Part shown: positions 9,727-20,145 of the stretch, one piece after another
How the letters are laid out: the number at the start of each line of letters is the position of its first letter
How positions within the stretch are numbered: the first letter of the stretch is position 1
Assembly: GCF_005405285.1 (NCBI RefSeq)
Contig: NZ_BJDT01000004.1
Coordinates: 1-64,000 of the forward strand
Reading direction: 5' to 3'
From: Weissella sagaensis
GTDB lineage: Bacteria; Bacillota; Bacilli; Lactobacillales; Lactobacillaceae
Length of the DNA stretch: 64,000 bases
Notes under the pieces: generated by a model
Told to the model about the DNA's origin: nothing
Seen by the model: only the letters and a program-made list of their open reading frames with translations
Database searches by the model: none
Made by a program: the position numbers and the translations under genes

Positions 9727-10968
9727 TTATGGTTTTTTTGAGAAAAGCCCTTTTAAACTAAGTAATGCTGCTTTAGTAATATTACCATCGTTATAAGTTA
9801 AGACATTACGCTTATATACACGTAGTCCATACCGAGCTAAGAAAATTAGCACAATTATCTCTAATGCTAAGGCGATAAATGCATCTGCCATATTCGCATA
9901 CTGCAATCCCAAACGTGCCGGCATAAGTGTTTGCGAAATAAATGGGACGTATGATAAAGCATTAATAAACACATTATTTGGTTGCCCATTCAAAACAAAC
10001 GTCAAAATATAACCAATCATTGCAATATAAGTTATTGGTGAAACTGCTTGTTGGACTTGGCTCAGGTCGTTTACCATTGCTGAAACTATTGCTGTTAAAA
10101 TCATGTACAAAAAGATACCAACAAGTGTTAAAAGCCCTGTCATAACCGCAAATTTTGCATCCACACCCGTTAAGAGATCTTTAATCAACTTGACAAACTG
10201 ATTATCACCAAAGAAAATGGCTGTTACCCCAACTACCACAAGATAAATCAGTCCGTGTGTAATCGCTAAACCAGCTATCCCTAATAATTTACCAAAGAAT
10301 TGAATTCCTGGTGATGTTACCGCCAGCAAAATCTCCATAATACGTGATGACTTTTCATTAGCAATCTCTTGTGAAATCATCCCCACATAAGCAGTTAAAA
10401 AGATAAAAATGAAAATGCCTAAAGCAGCTGATAACATTTGATTAGCTCGATCTGTTGCTTGCCCACCTTGTGATGACTTACCACTTTTACTATAAATACT
10501 GGTTTGAAAATCTGGTTTTGACACCAAGCTGTTAAGTTGATTTGGTGTTAAATGTAATTTATCCGCTTGACTAAGCATATGATACTGATCAATTGTCGTT
10601 TGTAAAGTCGTCTCTGACAAATTTTCAGCATTAACTGACATCTTTAGCGCATAACTCGTTGGCGTTGATGTCAAATAGCCATCAATCCTGTCTTGCTTTA
10701 AATCATGTTTTGCGGTTGCTAATGAATCGACATTTTTAAACTTTGCTTTAACCGTATGATTTTGCTTTAAATAATTATTTAAAGGCTGATTGTCCACAAC
10801 TGCAACAGTTGGTTGCTTATGACTTTGTGTTGCATCCATAATCAATGTAATACCAACAATTGCCAAAACAATTAACAATGGTGCTAAAACAACTGACCAA
10901 AACCCAAATGTCTTAAACCGATTCAGATATGTTTGGTGCGCTACTAAATACAATTGTCGTTTACTCAT
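9727..10968 (-). CDS. ABC transporter permease (NatB-like, ABC-2 type)
   Basis: A 413-aa membrane subunit with one N-terminal anchor (about residues 25-45), a long extracytoplasmic domain (about 46-170) and five to six C-terminal helices including FLTAYVGMISQEIANEKSSRIMEI-type sequence, the signature of NatB/YhaP-like exporters. It pairs with the ATPase whose last 8 bp it overlaps, so the two form one exporter. I chose ATG 10968, which has GGGGGA eight bases upstream; the ATG six bases earlier touches that element. The substrate (sodium, drug or peptide) is not evident. Confidence 0.88.
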   Translation of the reverse strand: MSKRQLYLVAHQTYLNRFKTFGFWSVVLAPLLIVLAIVGITLIMDATQSHKQPTVAVVDNQPLNNYLKQNHTVKAKFKNVDSLATAKHDLKQDRIDGYLTSTPTSYALKMSVNAENLSETTLQTTIDQYHMLSQADKLHLTPNQLNSLVSKPDFQTSIYSKSGKSSQGGQATDRANQMLSAALGIFIFIFLTAYVGMISQEIANEKSSRIMEILLAVTSPGIQFFGKLLGIAGLAITHGLIYLVVVGVTAIFFGDNQFVKLIKDLLTGVDAKFAVMTGLLTLVGIFLYMILTAIVSAMVNDLSQVQQAVSPITYIAMIGYILTFVLNGQPNNVFINALSYVPFISQTLMPARLGLQYANMADAFIALALEIIVLIFLARYGLRVYKRNVLTYNDGNITKAALLSLKGLFSKKP

Positions 10969-11863
10969 AAACATTTCCCCCTGTTACTTCACGACGGAAA
11001 ATTTCATCTAAGGTCGGTGGCTGCTGTGAAAATACAGGTACATAGCCATCTTTAGCCACTAACGAAAAGACACTTTTACCAGCGGTCGGTTCAGCTAATT
11101 TAAGATGCCGGCCAACACCTTCCGATTGAATATTTACTACGCCAGGGATTGCTAATAATTGTTCGTCAGTAACTGATGATTCCAAATATATCTCACTACG
11201 ACCAAAAGATTCGCGGATTGCATTAAGTTCCCCGCTCAACACTGTTTTACCATGTTTTAACATTAACAGTTCATCTGATAATTTTTCAACACCACTCATA
11301 TTATGTGAACTAAAAATAATATGGGCACCATTTTGTTTAAGCCGCAAAATTTCATTCATCATTAATTGCGTATTCACTGGATCTAGTCCTGTAAAGGGTT
11401 CATCTAAAATCAACAATGAAGGTTCTGCAATCACGGTTGCAATTAACTGCACTTTTTGTGCATTACCTTTAGATAAACTTTGTACTTTATCTGAAACTTT
11501 ACCGACAACATCTAATTTTTTCATCCATGAATTTAATTGTTGTTTTGCATCAGCCTTTTTCATACCATGTAATTCAGCAAAATAGACCACCTGCTGTTCT
11601 ATTGATATTTTTTGATATAAACCACGTTCTTCTGGCAAAAAGCCGATATTTTGCCTATCTTCATTCGTAATGGCATGGCCGTCCCAACTGATTGTGCCTT
11701 TTGTTGGTTGAATGAAATCAAGCATCATACGAAAAGTCGTTGTTTTACCAGCACCATTTTGCCCAATTAAGCCAACGACATGCCCGGGTTTTAGCTGCAT
11801 ATTCATATCATCAACCGCCAGTTTATCACCAAACTGTTTGGTTAAATTTTGTAATTCAATCAT
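10961..11863 (-). CDS. ABC transporter ATP-binding protein (NatA-like)
   Basis: A 300-aa ATPase with Walker A GQNGAGKTTT near residue 35, signature LSKGNAQKVQL near 128, Walker B LLILDEPFTGLDP near 150 and the H-loop SSHNM. The extra C-terminal domain of about 85 residues (from residue 215) is typical of NatA/CcmA-like exporters. It is translationally coupled to the permease through an 8-bp overlap and is the first gene of the two-gene operon. Confidence 0.92.
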   Translation of the reverse strand: MIELQNLTKQFGDKLAVDDMNMQLKPGHVVGLIGQNGAGKTTTFRMMLDFIQPTKGTISWDGHAITNEDRQNIGFLPEERGLYQKISIEQQVVYFAELHGMKKADAKQQLNSWMKKLDVVGKVSDKVQSLSKGNAQKVQLIATVIAEPSLLILDEPFTGLDPVNTQLMMNEILRLKQNGAHIIFSSHNMSGVEKLSDELLMLKHGKTVLSGELNAIRESFGRSEIYLESSVTDEQLLAIPGVVNIQSEGVGRHLKLAEPTAGKSVFSLVAKDGYVPVFSQQPPTLDEIFRREVTGGNVYE

Positions 11864-11942
11864 ATAAAACTCCCCTTTAGATTAGCAGTTAACTACTATA
11901 GAATAGCATATTTACCAACATAATACGGCAATATATAACAAA

Positions 11943-11985
11943 TGAAGCCGGAAAACACACAGTCTATTTCCCAGCTTCGTTTATA
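11943..11985 (-). terminator. ftsK terminator
   Basis: The minus strand has GAAGCTGGGAAA pairing with TTTTCCGGCTTC (wobbles). The tail after it is only moderately T-rich. Confidence 0.55.
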
Positions 11986-12002
11986 TTATTTGATTTTAAC
12001 TG

Positions 12003-14834
12003 TTATTGACTACTCCGTTTAAATCGGTCCATCATTTCGGCAGTAAATTTTAATTCACGTGGCTTCGAACCATTAGCTGGCCCAATCAATCCACGATCTT
12101 CTAATGAGTCAATAATTCTACCGGCACGATTATATCCCATACCAAAGTGACGTTGAATTGATGATGTAGAAGCACCATCAGCACGAAGAATGAATTCTAA
12201 AACGTCATCCCACTTTTCGTCAAGATCATCATCACCCGAACTATGACCACCTTCTAATGCCTGAACTTCAGCATCAGATACGGCCATTGATTCATCATAT
12301 TGTGCACTACCTTGTTGTTTGATAAAGTCAGTCAGAGACTCAACATCTTCATCTGAAATAAAGGCACCTTGAACACGTTGCGGACCATTTGAACCAATTG
12401 GTGCAAAGAGCATATCTCCACGTCCAAGTAACTTTTCAGCACCATTACCATCCAGAATAGTACGTGAATCGACACCTGAAGAAACTGCAAACGCCATACG
12501 TGATGGCACGTTAGCTTTAATCAAACCCGTTATAATATCAACAGATGGTCGCTGCGTTGCAACAATCATATGAATACCAGCAGCACGACCAAGTTGCGCA
12601 ATTCGTACAATCGCATTCTCCACATCACCAGACACTGATGAAGTCATCATTAAATCAGCTAACTCATCAATAATAACGACTAAGTAAGGCATTTTTTGAC
12701 TAACAACCCCTTTTGTCGCTTCATCTCGTTTTGTCACTAAGCGATTGTAACCATCAATGTTACGTACACCTTCCTGTGCTAATAGTTTAAAACGACGATC
12801 CATCTCAGCTACAACTTTTTTCAAACCTAACGCTGCTTTCTTTGGATCGGAAACAACCGGTGTGATTAAATGTGGAATATCGTTATAAACTGATAGCTCA
12901 ACTTTCTTAGGATCCACTAACATTAATCGAACTTGTGATGGTTTAGCTTGTAACAAAAGTGATGCTAAAATGCCATTAATGGCCACTGATTTTCCAGAAC
13001 CAGTTGAACCAGCAATTAACAAGTGTGGCATCTTGGTCAAGTCAACCTTGACTACGCCACTTGTTACACCACGTCCTATTGGTACGACCAATGGTTTATC
13101 CGTATCAATCCCTGCTTCTTCAACCATATCACGGAAGCCAACCGTTGCCTGCTGATCATTAGCAACTTCAATGCCGACAACATTTTTACCCGGAATGGGA
13201 GCTTCTATACGTAAAGATTTTGCTGCCAAAGCTAATGCTAAATCATCAGCTAAGTTTTGAATCTTTGAAACTTTCACACCAACAGCTGGTTTGATTTCAT
13301 ACTGGGTTACAGTTGGTCCTAAAACTACCTTTTCAACTGTCGCATTTATCTTAAAACTTTGTAATGTTTCATGTAGAATACGTGCTTTTTCACTCAATGC
13401 ATCACGTTCTTTAGATTGATCAGTTGACCCAATATGTTGTAACAAATCAGTTGTTGGTAAACGATAATCTTTATCATCAATGACCGTGCCTAATCCACTA
13501 GCATCAACATCAGCTGTTGGTTCTGTTTGCGTTGAAGGCGTGACATGCCGTTCTTCTTGATGCGGTTTAGTAGCTGTTGTAAGCTTTTGTGCCGGCTCAT
13601 GCAACATATCAACGTGTGAGTGACTTGACGTTGTTTGACCCTGTTGTGTTGAAGCCAAATCTGACTCTGCCATGAAATCTTGTTCTGGTACAAAATCATC
13701 TTCTGGTAAATCTTGACCATAAACAACTGGTTCAACACGATCCGCCGACTGAATAACACGTTTAGAGTCAAAACTTGTCGGTGGTACTGTATCAAATGGT
13801 ACATCATCAGCAGCTTGTGATTGCGCTGGCGCTTGTTGCCATGATGATTCTTTTGCGTTTAGCAAATTTGGATCCACTGCCATTGTGGCCTGTTTTTCTG
13901 ATTGTGACTCTGGTGCCACAATTTCTGGCAATACAAAATCAAATTTTGTTGCCGAAGCTTCTTGATCATCTTGTTGCTTATCTGGCAAGGTCGATTTCGT
14001 TTTAAAATTAACTTTTCCAGAAGAAGTGGCTTCGATAGTCGGTTTTTGAGCCTTTTGTTGCTCATTACCAAATGGATCTTCATTAAAAAAATCCTTCATC
14101 GCCTCTTGTTGCCGCTCTTTTTGATTACTACGGAAAGTATTGATTGATTCGGTCATTTTTTCGTGAGCATTTGTCGCTTGTGTTTGGACCAAGTCGCCGG
14201 CACCTTCTGCCAACGTAAAGAAATTATCAAAAACGCTTCGCAAAGGTAGTTTAAACATTACAACTAAACCAACTAATATAAAAATAATTGCAATCAGCCA
14301 TGAACCAAAGTTTCCCATAGCCAAATAGGTATATTGATACAAAACCGCACCAATGATACCACCACCGACGGGCGTTGTTACAGCATGGTTATTTAAATCT
14401 TGATTTATCAAAGATTGAATAGTCGTCACATACTCACTATGCAAATTCATTTTGTTAAATAACAAAATAGAACCCATTAAAATAATTCCGATATAAAATA
14501 CCACGAAGCCAATATAGTGATGTCCTTTAATTCGAGGTGGCCAGGTACCATATGCCATTACAACTAGAAACGGAATTAATAAAACAACTAGCAAAAATTG
14601 ATATGATCCACCAACAATTAAGCGAACTAGATTGGCGACTAGCTTCCCTACTAATCCAACTTTAACAATCGCTAAAAGCGATAAAATGACAGCAATTAAT
14701 CCTGAAAATTGCGGTAATCGTTGTATAAACCACGCCAATGTATCATTGCTTTGCTTTTTTTTGCGAGCAGTCGTTTTCGTTGGTCGTCGTTTTGTTGTTG
14801 TTGTTTTTCTGGGTGTTGTTTTTTTATATGCCAT
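12003..14834 (-). CDS. ftsK: DNA translocase FtsK/SpoIIIE
   Basis: A septum-located hexameric motor that clears the chromosome from the closing septum. The 943 aa comprise a Lys/Arg/Thr-rich start, four to five membrane helices (about residues 35-200), a long Gln/Thr-rich linker (about 200-460), the RecA-like motor with Walker A GSTGSGKSVAIN and Walker B VVIIDELADLMM, and the C-terminal winged-helix gamma domain (DGASTSSIQRHFGMGYNRAGR) that reads polar DNA motifs. It is full length, apparently monocistronic and carries its own terminator. Confidence 0.96.
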   Translation of the reverse strand: MAYKKTTPRKTTTTKRRPTKTTARKKKQSNDTLAWFIQRLPQFSGLIAVILSLLAIVKVGLVGKLVANLVRLIVGGSYQFLLVVLLIPFLVVMAYGTWPPRIKGHHYIGFVVFYIGIILMGSILLFNKMNLHSEYVTTIQSLINQDLNNHAVTTPVGGGIIGAVLYQYTYLAMGNFGSWLIAIIFILVGLVVMFKLPLRSVFDNFFTLAEGAGDLVQTQATNAHEKMTESINTFRSNQKERQQEAMKDFFNEDPFGNEQQKAQKPTIEATSSGKVNFKTKSTLPDKQQDDQEASATKFDFVLPEIVAPESQSEKQATMAVDPNLLNAKESSWQQAPAQSQAADDVPFDTVPPTSFDSKRVIQSADRVEPVVYGQDLPEDDFVPEQDFMAESDLASTQQGQTTSSHSHVDMLHEPAQKLTTATKPHQEERHVTPSTQTEPTADVDASGLGTVIDDKDYRLPTTDLLQHIGSTDQSKERDALSEKARILHETLQSFKINATVEKVVLGPTVTQYEIKPAVGVKVSKIQNLADDLALALAAKSLRIEAPIPGKNVVGIEVANDQQATVGFRDMVEEAGIDTDKPLVVPIGRGVTSGVVKVDLTKMPHLLIAGSTGSGKSVAINGILASLLLQAKPSQVRLMLVDPKKVELSVYNDIPHLITPVVSDPKKAALGLKKVVAEMDRRFKLLAQEGVRNIDGYNRLVTKRDEATKGVVSQKMPYLVVIIDELADLMMTSSVSGDVENAIVRIAQLGRAAGIHMIVATQRPSVDIITGLIKANVPSRMAFAVSSGVDSRTILDGNGAEKLLGRGDMLFAPIGSNGPQRVQGAFISDEDVESLTDFIKQQGSAQYDESMAVSDAEVQALEGGHSSGDDDLDEKWDDVLEFILRADGASTSSIQRHFGMGYNRAGRIIDSLEDRGLIGPANGSKPRELKFTAEMMDRFKRSSQ

Positions 14835-14877
14835 ATGAGCCTCCTTTCTTAAATATTAATGATAAATTAGTCTTATA

Positions 14878-15393
14878 TTATTTTAGTTTATCGTAATCGT
14901 ATTCATGTGTTAAATCAAGATTTGGGAAATTTTGTTGACGCAAAACTTCATAAATAATAATTGAAGCAGTATTCGATAGGTTCAATGAACGAATATGTTC
15001 ATCATTTTGTGGAATACGTAAAGCTTGATCAGGATGAGCTTTCATAAAGGGTTCTGGTAACCCAGTTGTTTCCTTACCAAATAGGAAGTAATAATCATGA
15101 TCTGGATTTGTATAATCTGCTTGATGATATGATTGCTTGGCAAATTTTGAAATTAAAAACAATTCATCCGTTTCCTTTAACGTTTCCATAAAGGCCGGTA
15201 AATTCTTGTGAACTTTAATATCAACATTGTCCCAATAGTCTAATCCTGCACGCTTGACGTGCTTATCATCTAGTTTAAACCCCAATGGCTCGATTAAATC
15301 TAATTTTGTATTTGTACCCGTAGCAGTTCTAGCAATGTTACCTGTATTAGCTGGCATTAGTGGTTCAAATAAAACAATGTGATTCGTACTCAT
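14878..15393 (-). CDS. trmL: tRNA (cytidine/uridine-34 2'-O)-methyltransferase TrmL
   Basis: A 171-aa SPOUT methyltransferase that 2'-O-methylates the wobble base of tRNA-Leu isoacceptors. The knot motifs are visible: PLMPANTGNIARTATGTNT at the start, LFGKETTGLPE in the middle and IRSLNLSNTASIIIYEVLRQ at the end. The length and the absence of extra domains separate TrmL (YibK/CspR) from TrmH/RlmB. It is cytoplasmic and lies alone between ftsK and the AI-2E family gene. Confidence 0.93.
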   Translation of the reverse strand: MSTNHIVLFEPLMPANTGNIARTATGTNTKLDLIEPLGFKLDDKHVKRAGLDYWDNVDIKVHKNLPAFMETLKETDELFLISKFAKQSYHQADYTNPDHDYYFLFGKETTGLPEPFMKAHPDQALRIPQNDEHIRSLNLSNTASIIIYEVLRQQNFPNLDLTHEYDYDKLK

Positions 15394-15452
15394 AAAAAAA
15401 TTTCTCCTCTTCTTAGGTCGTTTTTAACCTATACGTGATTAATGCATACAAA

Positions 15453-15496
15453 AACAAGTATAGCACGGACGACAGGTCACTTGTGCTATACTTGTT
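15453..15496 (-). terminator. terminator after AI-2E family gene
   Basis: A 14-bp stem (AACAAGTATAGCAC with its complement) is followed on the minus strand by TTTTGTATG. Confidence 0.85.
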
Positions 15497-15511
15497 AAAA
15501 TTTATAATGTT

Positions 15512-16663
15512 TTAAAGTGAATCGGACTGTTCTTCAAATAAATTAGAAGTAGACCGCCACCAACTATAAAATCGTGAAATCAAGACCTTCATAATCGCGT
15601 AGCCAGGTACACCAAATATAACACCTAAGATACCAAAAATATTACCTGCTGATAACAATACTAGTAATACTGTCACTGGATGAATCTTCAATGATGATCC
15701 TAATAACTTTGGTGAAATAATTCGACCTTCTAGGGTTTGTTCAATCATAAAGACAATCAACACAGATACTAACATCATTGGCGAAATGAATATTCCTACC
15801 ACAATTGGTGGTACCATTGATAAAAACGAACCCAAAAATGGAATAATATTTAATATTCCTGCAATGATGGCAATTAACCAACCATATGGCAAACCAATAA
15901 TCGTATAGCCAATTGCAAACATAACCATTACTGCGAAGGCAACTGAAATTTGACCACGAATATAATTTGAAATTTGACGACTAATTTCCTTTAAAGTTGT
16001 TAAAAATGACTGCCGCGTTTTAACTGGTAAAAAATTGGCAATATATTTAGGCATTTGGTGACCGTCTTTAAGTAAATAAAAGAGAACAAATGGAAATGTA
16101 ATAATTGCAATTACCACTGATGTCACAGTACCAAGTACTGAAGTTACACCATGTAGACCTTTTTTAGCATATTCGGCTGAATAATCTTTTAACCAATTAG
16201 AAATTTCATCATTCGTATTATTAAACCATTTGTTTACATTATCAAATTTACGATCAGTTGTAACCTGATCAACGATTCGTACAATTTTGTGCCAATACAT
16301 TGGCCATTGATTGATCAATTCCATAATTTGGCCACTAATCCATGGAATAAAAACGGCCAATCCCCAGACAATCAATAGCGCTAAGACAATAAATTGAATC
16401 GCAATAATTACTATTCTTGAAAGATTGAATCGACGTTCTGCCCAATCAACCATCGGATTAAGTAGAAAGTAAAAAACACCTGCTATCACAATTGGTGCCC
16501 CTACAGCACTAAAAAATTGTGCAATTGGCTTAAAAAGGAATGCAACCTTGTTTAGCATAAATACAATAATTAAGAATAATAAAACAACCAGCATAACTGA
16601 TACAATTTTATTATCCAAAAACCACCGTTGAAAATTTGATTGTTCTTTAGGTTCCTTTTCCAT
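15512..16663 (-). CDS. AI-2E family transporter
   Basis: A 383-aa membrane protein of the AI-2E (PerM/YdbI) family, with about eight membrane segments and the family block GLPYGWLIAIIAGILNIIPF near residue 260 followed by GPxxG-like loops. Members export small molecules or ions; the substrate is not deducible. The start is ATG 16663, which has AGGAG six bases upstream; a longer reading would run into the perfect terminator at 16695-16728. It is monocistronic. Confidence 0.87.
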   Translation of the reverse strand: MEKEPKEQSNFQRWFLDNKIVSVMLVVLLFLIIVFMLNKVAFLFKPIAQFFSAVGAPIVIAGVFYFLLNPMVDWAERRFNLSRIVIIAIQFIVLALLIVWGLAVFIPWISGQIMELINQWPMYWHKIVRIVDQVTTDRKFDNVNKWFNNTNDEISNWLKDYSAEYAKKGLHGVTSVLGTVTSVVIAIITFPFVLFYLLKDGHQMPKYIANFLPVKTRQSFLTTLKEISRQISNYIRGQISVAFAVMVMFAIGYTIIGLPYGWLIAIIAGILNIIPFLGSFLSMVPPIVVGIFISPMMLVSVLIVFMIEQTLEGRIISPKLLGSSLKIHPVTVLLVLLSAGNIFGILGVIFGVPGYAIMKVLISRFYSWWRSTSNLFEEQSDSL

Positions 16664-16694
16664 ATTTTGCTCCTTTAGGACATGAGTTATAAAA

Positions 16695-16728
16695 AGCACC
16701 CTAGTTGTGTGCACACAACTAGGGTGCT
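16695..16728 (-). terminator. terminator after lactonase-fold gene
   Basis: A perfect 15-bp inverted repeat with a TGCA loop, followed on the minus strand by TTTTTATAA. Confidence 0.93.
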
Positions 16729-16759
16729 AATCATTTATAATTGTCACTTTTCATCATTA

Positions 16760-17788
16760 CTAATCAACAAACAGTACGCGAATTGCCTCAGGTACCGCAA
16801 AATCTTTTTGAATAAGCGTTAACTTCCCTGACTCATTGTCACGTGCATAAACTGAAACATTATCAGTATTTTGGTTCGCTGCAATCAAGTAATTTTCTTC
16901 TGGATTCAAAGCAAAATCACGTGGGAAGTCCCCCTCTGTTGAAATCCATTGTATATGTTCAACAGCGGCACCATTATCTTTAACAGCAAACACGGTAATA
17001 GAATTATGACCACGATTTGATGTATAAATAAAGCGACCATCTTTTGATACATAGATAGCAGCACCACCGTTGTGTGCATCCCAATCTTCTGGAATCATAG
17101 CAACTGTTTGCAATAATGTAAATGAACCGTCTTCGTTATATTCCAATACTGATAACTTTGATGATAACTCGCCTAATAGGTATGCGTAGCGACCATCTGG
17201 GCTAAAACGAATATGACGTGGTCCAAACCCAGCTTCAGTTGTATAAGTAGCCTTTAATGTCAATTTACCTTGATCAGAAACATCAAATGTTAATACCTTG
17301 TCAGCGCCTAAATCAACGACAACAATTCGATTATCAGGTGTTAAATTACTAAAGTGAACATGTGTGTGTTCTTGTTCTGGACGAGGTCCATCCCCTTCTG
17401 ATTGATAAGTATCAGCCAAAGCAAGATTACCTTGTGCATCAATTGTATAAACATCTAGTGTTCCTTTATGATAATTTCCTGTATAAACTAATTGACGTAC
17501 TTCATCAACAGCAACATATGCAGGTGATGCACCGTCAGTTAATACTTCTTGTTGTAAAGTGGCTTGACCGTTAGTATAATCATACACTGCGATACCACCT
17601 TGTCCATTATTTTTATCAACTGCGTAAAGTTTATTTGCTTTGCTTAGTGCCAAATAAGTTGGTGAACCAATTTCTGCAACTAGTTTTGTATTAGCCAGAG
17701 TACCTGCTTGTGTATCAAAATCTGCAGCATAAATCCCCTTTGAAACACGCTTTGTATACGTTCCAAATAAAATATGTTCTAATGCCAT
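16760..17788 (-). CDS. pgl: 6-phosphogluconolactonase-like seven-bladed propeller (YkgB type)
   Basis: A 342-aa cytoplasmic beta-propeller protein. Family blocks are FGTYTKR at the start, GPRPEQEHTHVHF near residue 135, GAGPRH-like GFGPRHIRFSPDGRYAYLLGE near 190, and DFALNPEENYLIAANQNTDN near the end. In heterofermentative lactic acid bacteria such a lactonase would hydrolyse 6-phosphogluconolactone in the phosphoketolase route, but the fold is also shared by other lactonases. ATG 17788 was preferred over the GTG four codons upstream. It is monocistronic. Confidence 0.85.
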   Translation of the reverse strand: MALEHILFGTYTKRVSKGIYAADFDTQAGTLANTKLVAEIGSPTYLALSKANKLYAVDKNNGQGGIAVYDYTNGQATLQQEVLTDGASPAYVAVDEVRQLVYTGNYHKGTLDVYTIDAQGNLALADTYQSEGDGPRPEQEHTHVHFSNLTPDNRIVVVDLGADKVLTFDVSDQGKLTLKATYTTEAGFGPRHIRFSPDGRYAYLLGELSSKLSVLEYNEDGSFTLLQTVAMIPEDWDAHNGGAAIYVSKDGRFIYTSNRGHNSITVFAVKDNGAAVEHIQWISTEGDFPRDFALNPEENYLIAANQNTDNVSVYARDNESGKLTLIQKDFAVPEAIRVLFVD

Positions 17789-17882
17789 TAATTTGCCCAC
17801 TTTCTTGAATATTGTTTATTTTAAATTGTTAACATTATAACATAATTTAAAGATACAATTAAACGCATACGACACATACAAA

Positions 17883-17914
17883 AAAAGACACAAATAAGAT
17901 TATTTGCGTCTTTT
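17883..17914. terminator. bidirectional hairpin upstream of pgl
   Basis: AAAAGACACAAATA pairs with TATTTGCGTCTTTT around AGAT, with A/T runs on both sides. It would stop transcripts from glyQS. A second stem (ATACCAT/ATGGTAT, 17978-18004) lies between it and glyS. Confidence 0.75.
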
Positions 17915-18059
17915 AAAATGAGTTTAAAAAGATTTAATATAATCCCATTATAGGATTACTACATTTAACACGACGCATACCATAACATAATTAAATCATG
18001 GTATAACTGTTTTAAAATCATCTTTTAACCACTTTCAATATTATGAAACAACGTATTGC

Positions 18060-20144
18060 TTAGTTTGATTTAACATCCAAAGCCATAAAGTTAGCTACCT
18101 TATTAGCTTGATTTGAAACACTTTGCAAACTTGCTAAGCGATTTTGTTTAACGGGTTCATTATCAACCATAACCATGGTTTGATCAAAATAAGCTGCAAT
18201 AGCAGGTTGTAATGCTAATAATGCCTTCAGCAATTCATCAGTTGTCAAGTCTGATCCTGCTAACAACGAAGCTTCTGCATATAATTGACTTTCAGCAGCA
18301 TTTTCAAATAACGCTGAATCAACTGCTACATCAGTTGGATTTTTAGTTGTCAAGCGCATAACACGCGTCAAAGATTCAACCCCTTCACGGAAGTTTTCAT
18401 CATCGATATGTGCCAACAAAGCATTAGCTGACTTAAACATTTGTGTCGTATCAGTTAACGTTCCTGTTGTTACGGCATTGATAACATCATAACGAACTTT
18501 TTGCGTTTGTAGGGACTTAACGACACGATCTGTCAAAAATGCGACAACGTCATCGACAACACTATCTAAATTAGTTACAACATCCTCTGGCAAGCCAAAA
18601 CGAGTATTTTCAGACTTAATCTCACTAATTAAGTCAGTCAAAATTGCGTCAATCGACAAGTCCCACTCATTATCATGCAAGATGTTAACAACACCAGAAG
18701 CAGCACGACGTAATGCATAAGGGTCATTTGATCCAGAAGGTATCATGTTTCCAGCAAAGAACGTTAATAGGCTGTCTAATTTATCAGCCAATGCTAACAC
18801 TTTACCTAACTGAGACTCTGGTAACTCACCGTCAGCTGAAATTGGCATGTAGTGTTCACGAATAGCTTGTGCAACAGGGGCTTCTTCACCAAAGATAAGT
18901 GCATATTTTTCACCCATGACACCTTGTAATTCGTCAAATTCACCAACCATACCCGTCATTAAGTCAAATTTATAAATTTCAGCGGCACGTGCTAGTTGTT
19001 GTTGTTGCTTGTCAGTTAACGCAACACGACGGCCAATAATTGCAGCTAATGCCTTAACTCGTTGCGTGTGACTAGCAACAGAACCCAACTTAGCGTGGAA
19101 TGACACAACATTTAATTTATCATTATAAAAGGCAATGTCGTGCTTTTGATCTTCATGATAAAAGAACTTTGCATCTTCCAAACGGGCAACTAGCACCTTT
19201 TCATTACCTGCAATGACGTTATCTAAGTGTTCAGCGTTTCCATTTCGAACTGAAACAAAGTATGGCAACAAAGAACCATTCTCATCCACAACATGGAAGA
19301 AACGTTGGTGCTCACGCATTGAAGTAATCAAAACTTCGTCAGGCAATTCTAGATATTCAGGATCAAATTTACCCACAAAAGCGGTTGGATATTCAACGAT
19401 ATTATTAACTTCTTCTAATAAATCATCATCTTTTTCAACATGCCAACCATTCTCAATGGCCAACGCATCAATTTGTGACACAATATTTGCCTTACGTTCA
19501 TCAGCAGCTGCTTGGACGTATACCTTGGCTAAGTCATCAACGTAATCAGTTGCATTAGCAATATCCACTGATTGACCTAAGAAACGGTGACCACGAGTTT
19601 GACGGCCTGATTTAACATCAAGCACTTCGAGTGGCACAACCACGTCATCCAACAAAGCAACAATCCAACGAATTGGACGAATATACTCAAAAGTATGACG
19701 TGACCACTTCATAGTTGTGGTAAATGTCATGCTAGTAATAACATCTTTCATACCAGCTAATACTTCAGCTGCTGGTTTACCAGCTTCGAATTTTGTCACA
19801 AAAATGTATTCATTACCCTTAAATTCTTTAAACGTAATATCATCGGTCGTTAAACCTTGACCACGAGCAAATCCTTGGGCTGCACGTGAATAGTTACCTT
19901 CTTTATCAAAAGCAGCTTTTTTAGCAGGTCCTTTAACTTCTTTCGTTAAGTCATCTGCCTTATCTGCCACGTCTGAAATCAAAACTGCCAAACGACGAGG
20001 AGTTGAAAATGGCTTAATTTCACCATATTGTAGACGATTGTCTTTCATAAAATCAGCCGCACGTTCAACCAATTGGTTAATTGCTGGTGTTACCAGTTGT
20101 GCAGGCATTTCTTCCAAACCAATTTCTAATAAAAAGTTTGCCAT
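18060..20144 (-). CDS. glyS: glycine-tRNA ligase beta subunit
   Basis: The tRNA-binding subunit of the bacterial alpha2-beta2 glycyl-tRNA synthetase. The 694 aa begin FLLEIGLEEMPAQLV, contain TPRRLAVLI and KWSRHTFEYIRPIRWIVAL, and end in an anticodon-binding DALR-like domain. ATG 20144 has AGGAGG nine bases upstream and sits one base after the glyQ stop; longer readings lack an initiation signal. It is co-transcribed with glyQ under the T-box. Confidence 0.96.
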   Translation of the reverse strand: MANFLLEIGLEEMPAQLVTPAINQLVERAADFMKDNRLQYGEIKPFSTPRRLAVLISDVADKADDLTKEVKGPAKKAAFDKEGNYSRAAQGFARGQGLTTDDITFKEFKGNEYIFVTKFEAGKPAAEVLAGMKDVITSMTFTTTMKWSRHTFEYIRPIRWIVALLDDVVVPLEVLDVKSGRQTRGHRFLGQSVDIANATDYVDDLAKVYVQAAADERKANIVSQIDALAIENGWHVEKDDDLLEEVNNIVEYPTAFVGKFDPEYLELPDEVLITSMREHQRFFHVVDENGSLLPYFVSVRNGNAEHLDNVIAGNEKVLVARLEDAKFFYHEDQKHDIAFYNDKLNVVSFHAKLGSVASHTQRVKALAAIIGRRVALTDKQQQQLARAAEIYKFDLMTGMVGEFDELQGVMGEKYALIFGEEAPVAQAIREHYMPISADGELPESQLGKVLALADKLDSLLTFFAGNMIPSGSNDPYALRRAASGVVNILHDNEWDLSIDAILTDLISEIKSENTRFGLPEDVVTNLDSVVDDVVAFLTDRVVKSLQTQKVRYDVINAVTTGTLTDTTQMFKSANALLAHIDDENFREGVESLTRVMRLTTKNPTDVAVDSALFENAAESQLYAEASLLAGSDLTTDELLKALLALQPAIAAYFDQTMVMVDNEPVKQNRLASLQSVSNQANKVANFMALDVKSN

Positions 20145-20145
20145 G

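Noticed and set aside
13775-14147. Plus-strand open frames opposite the ftsK linker
   Set aside because: They are complements of the low-complexity Gln/Thr linker, without start signals.
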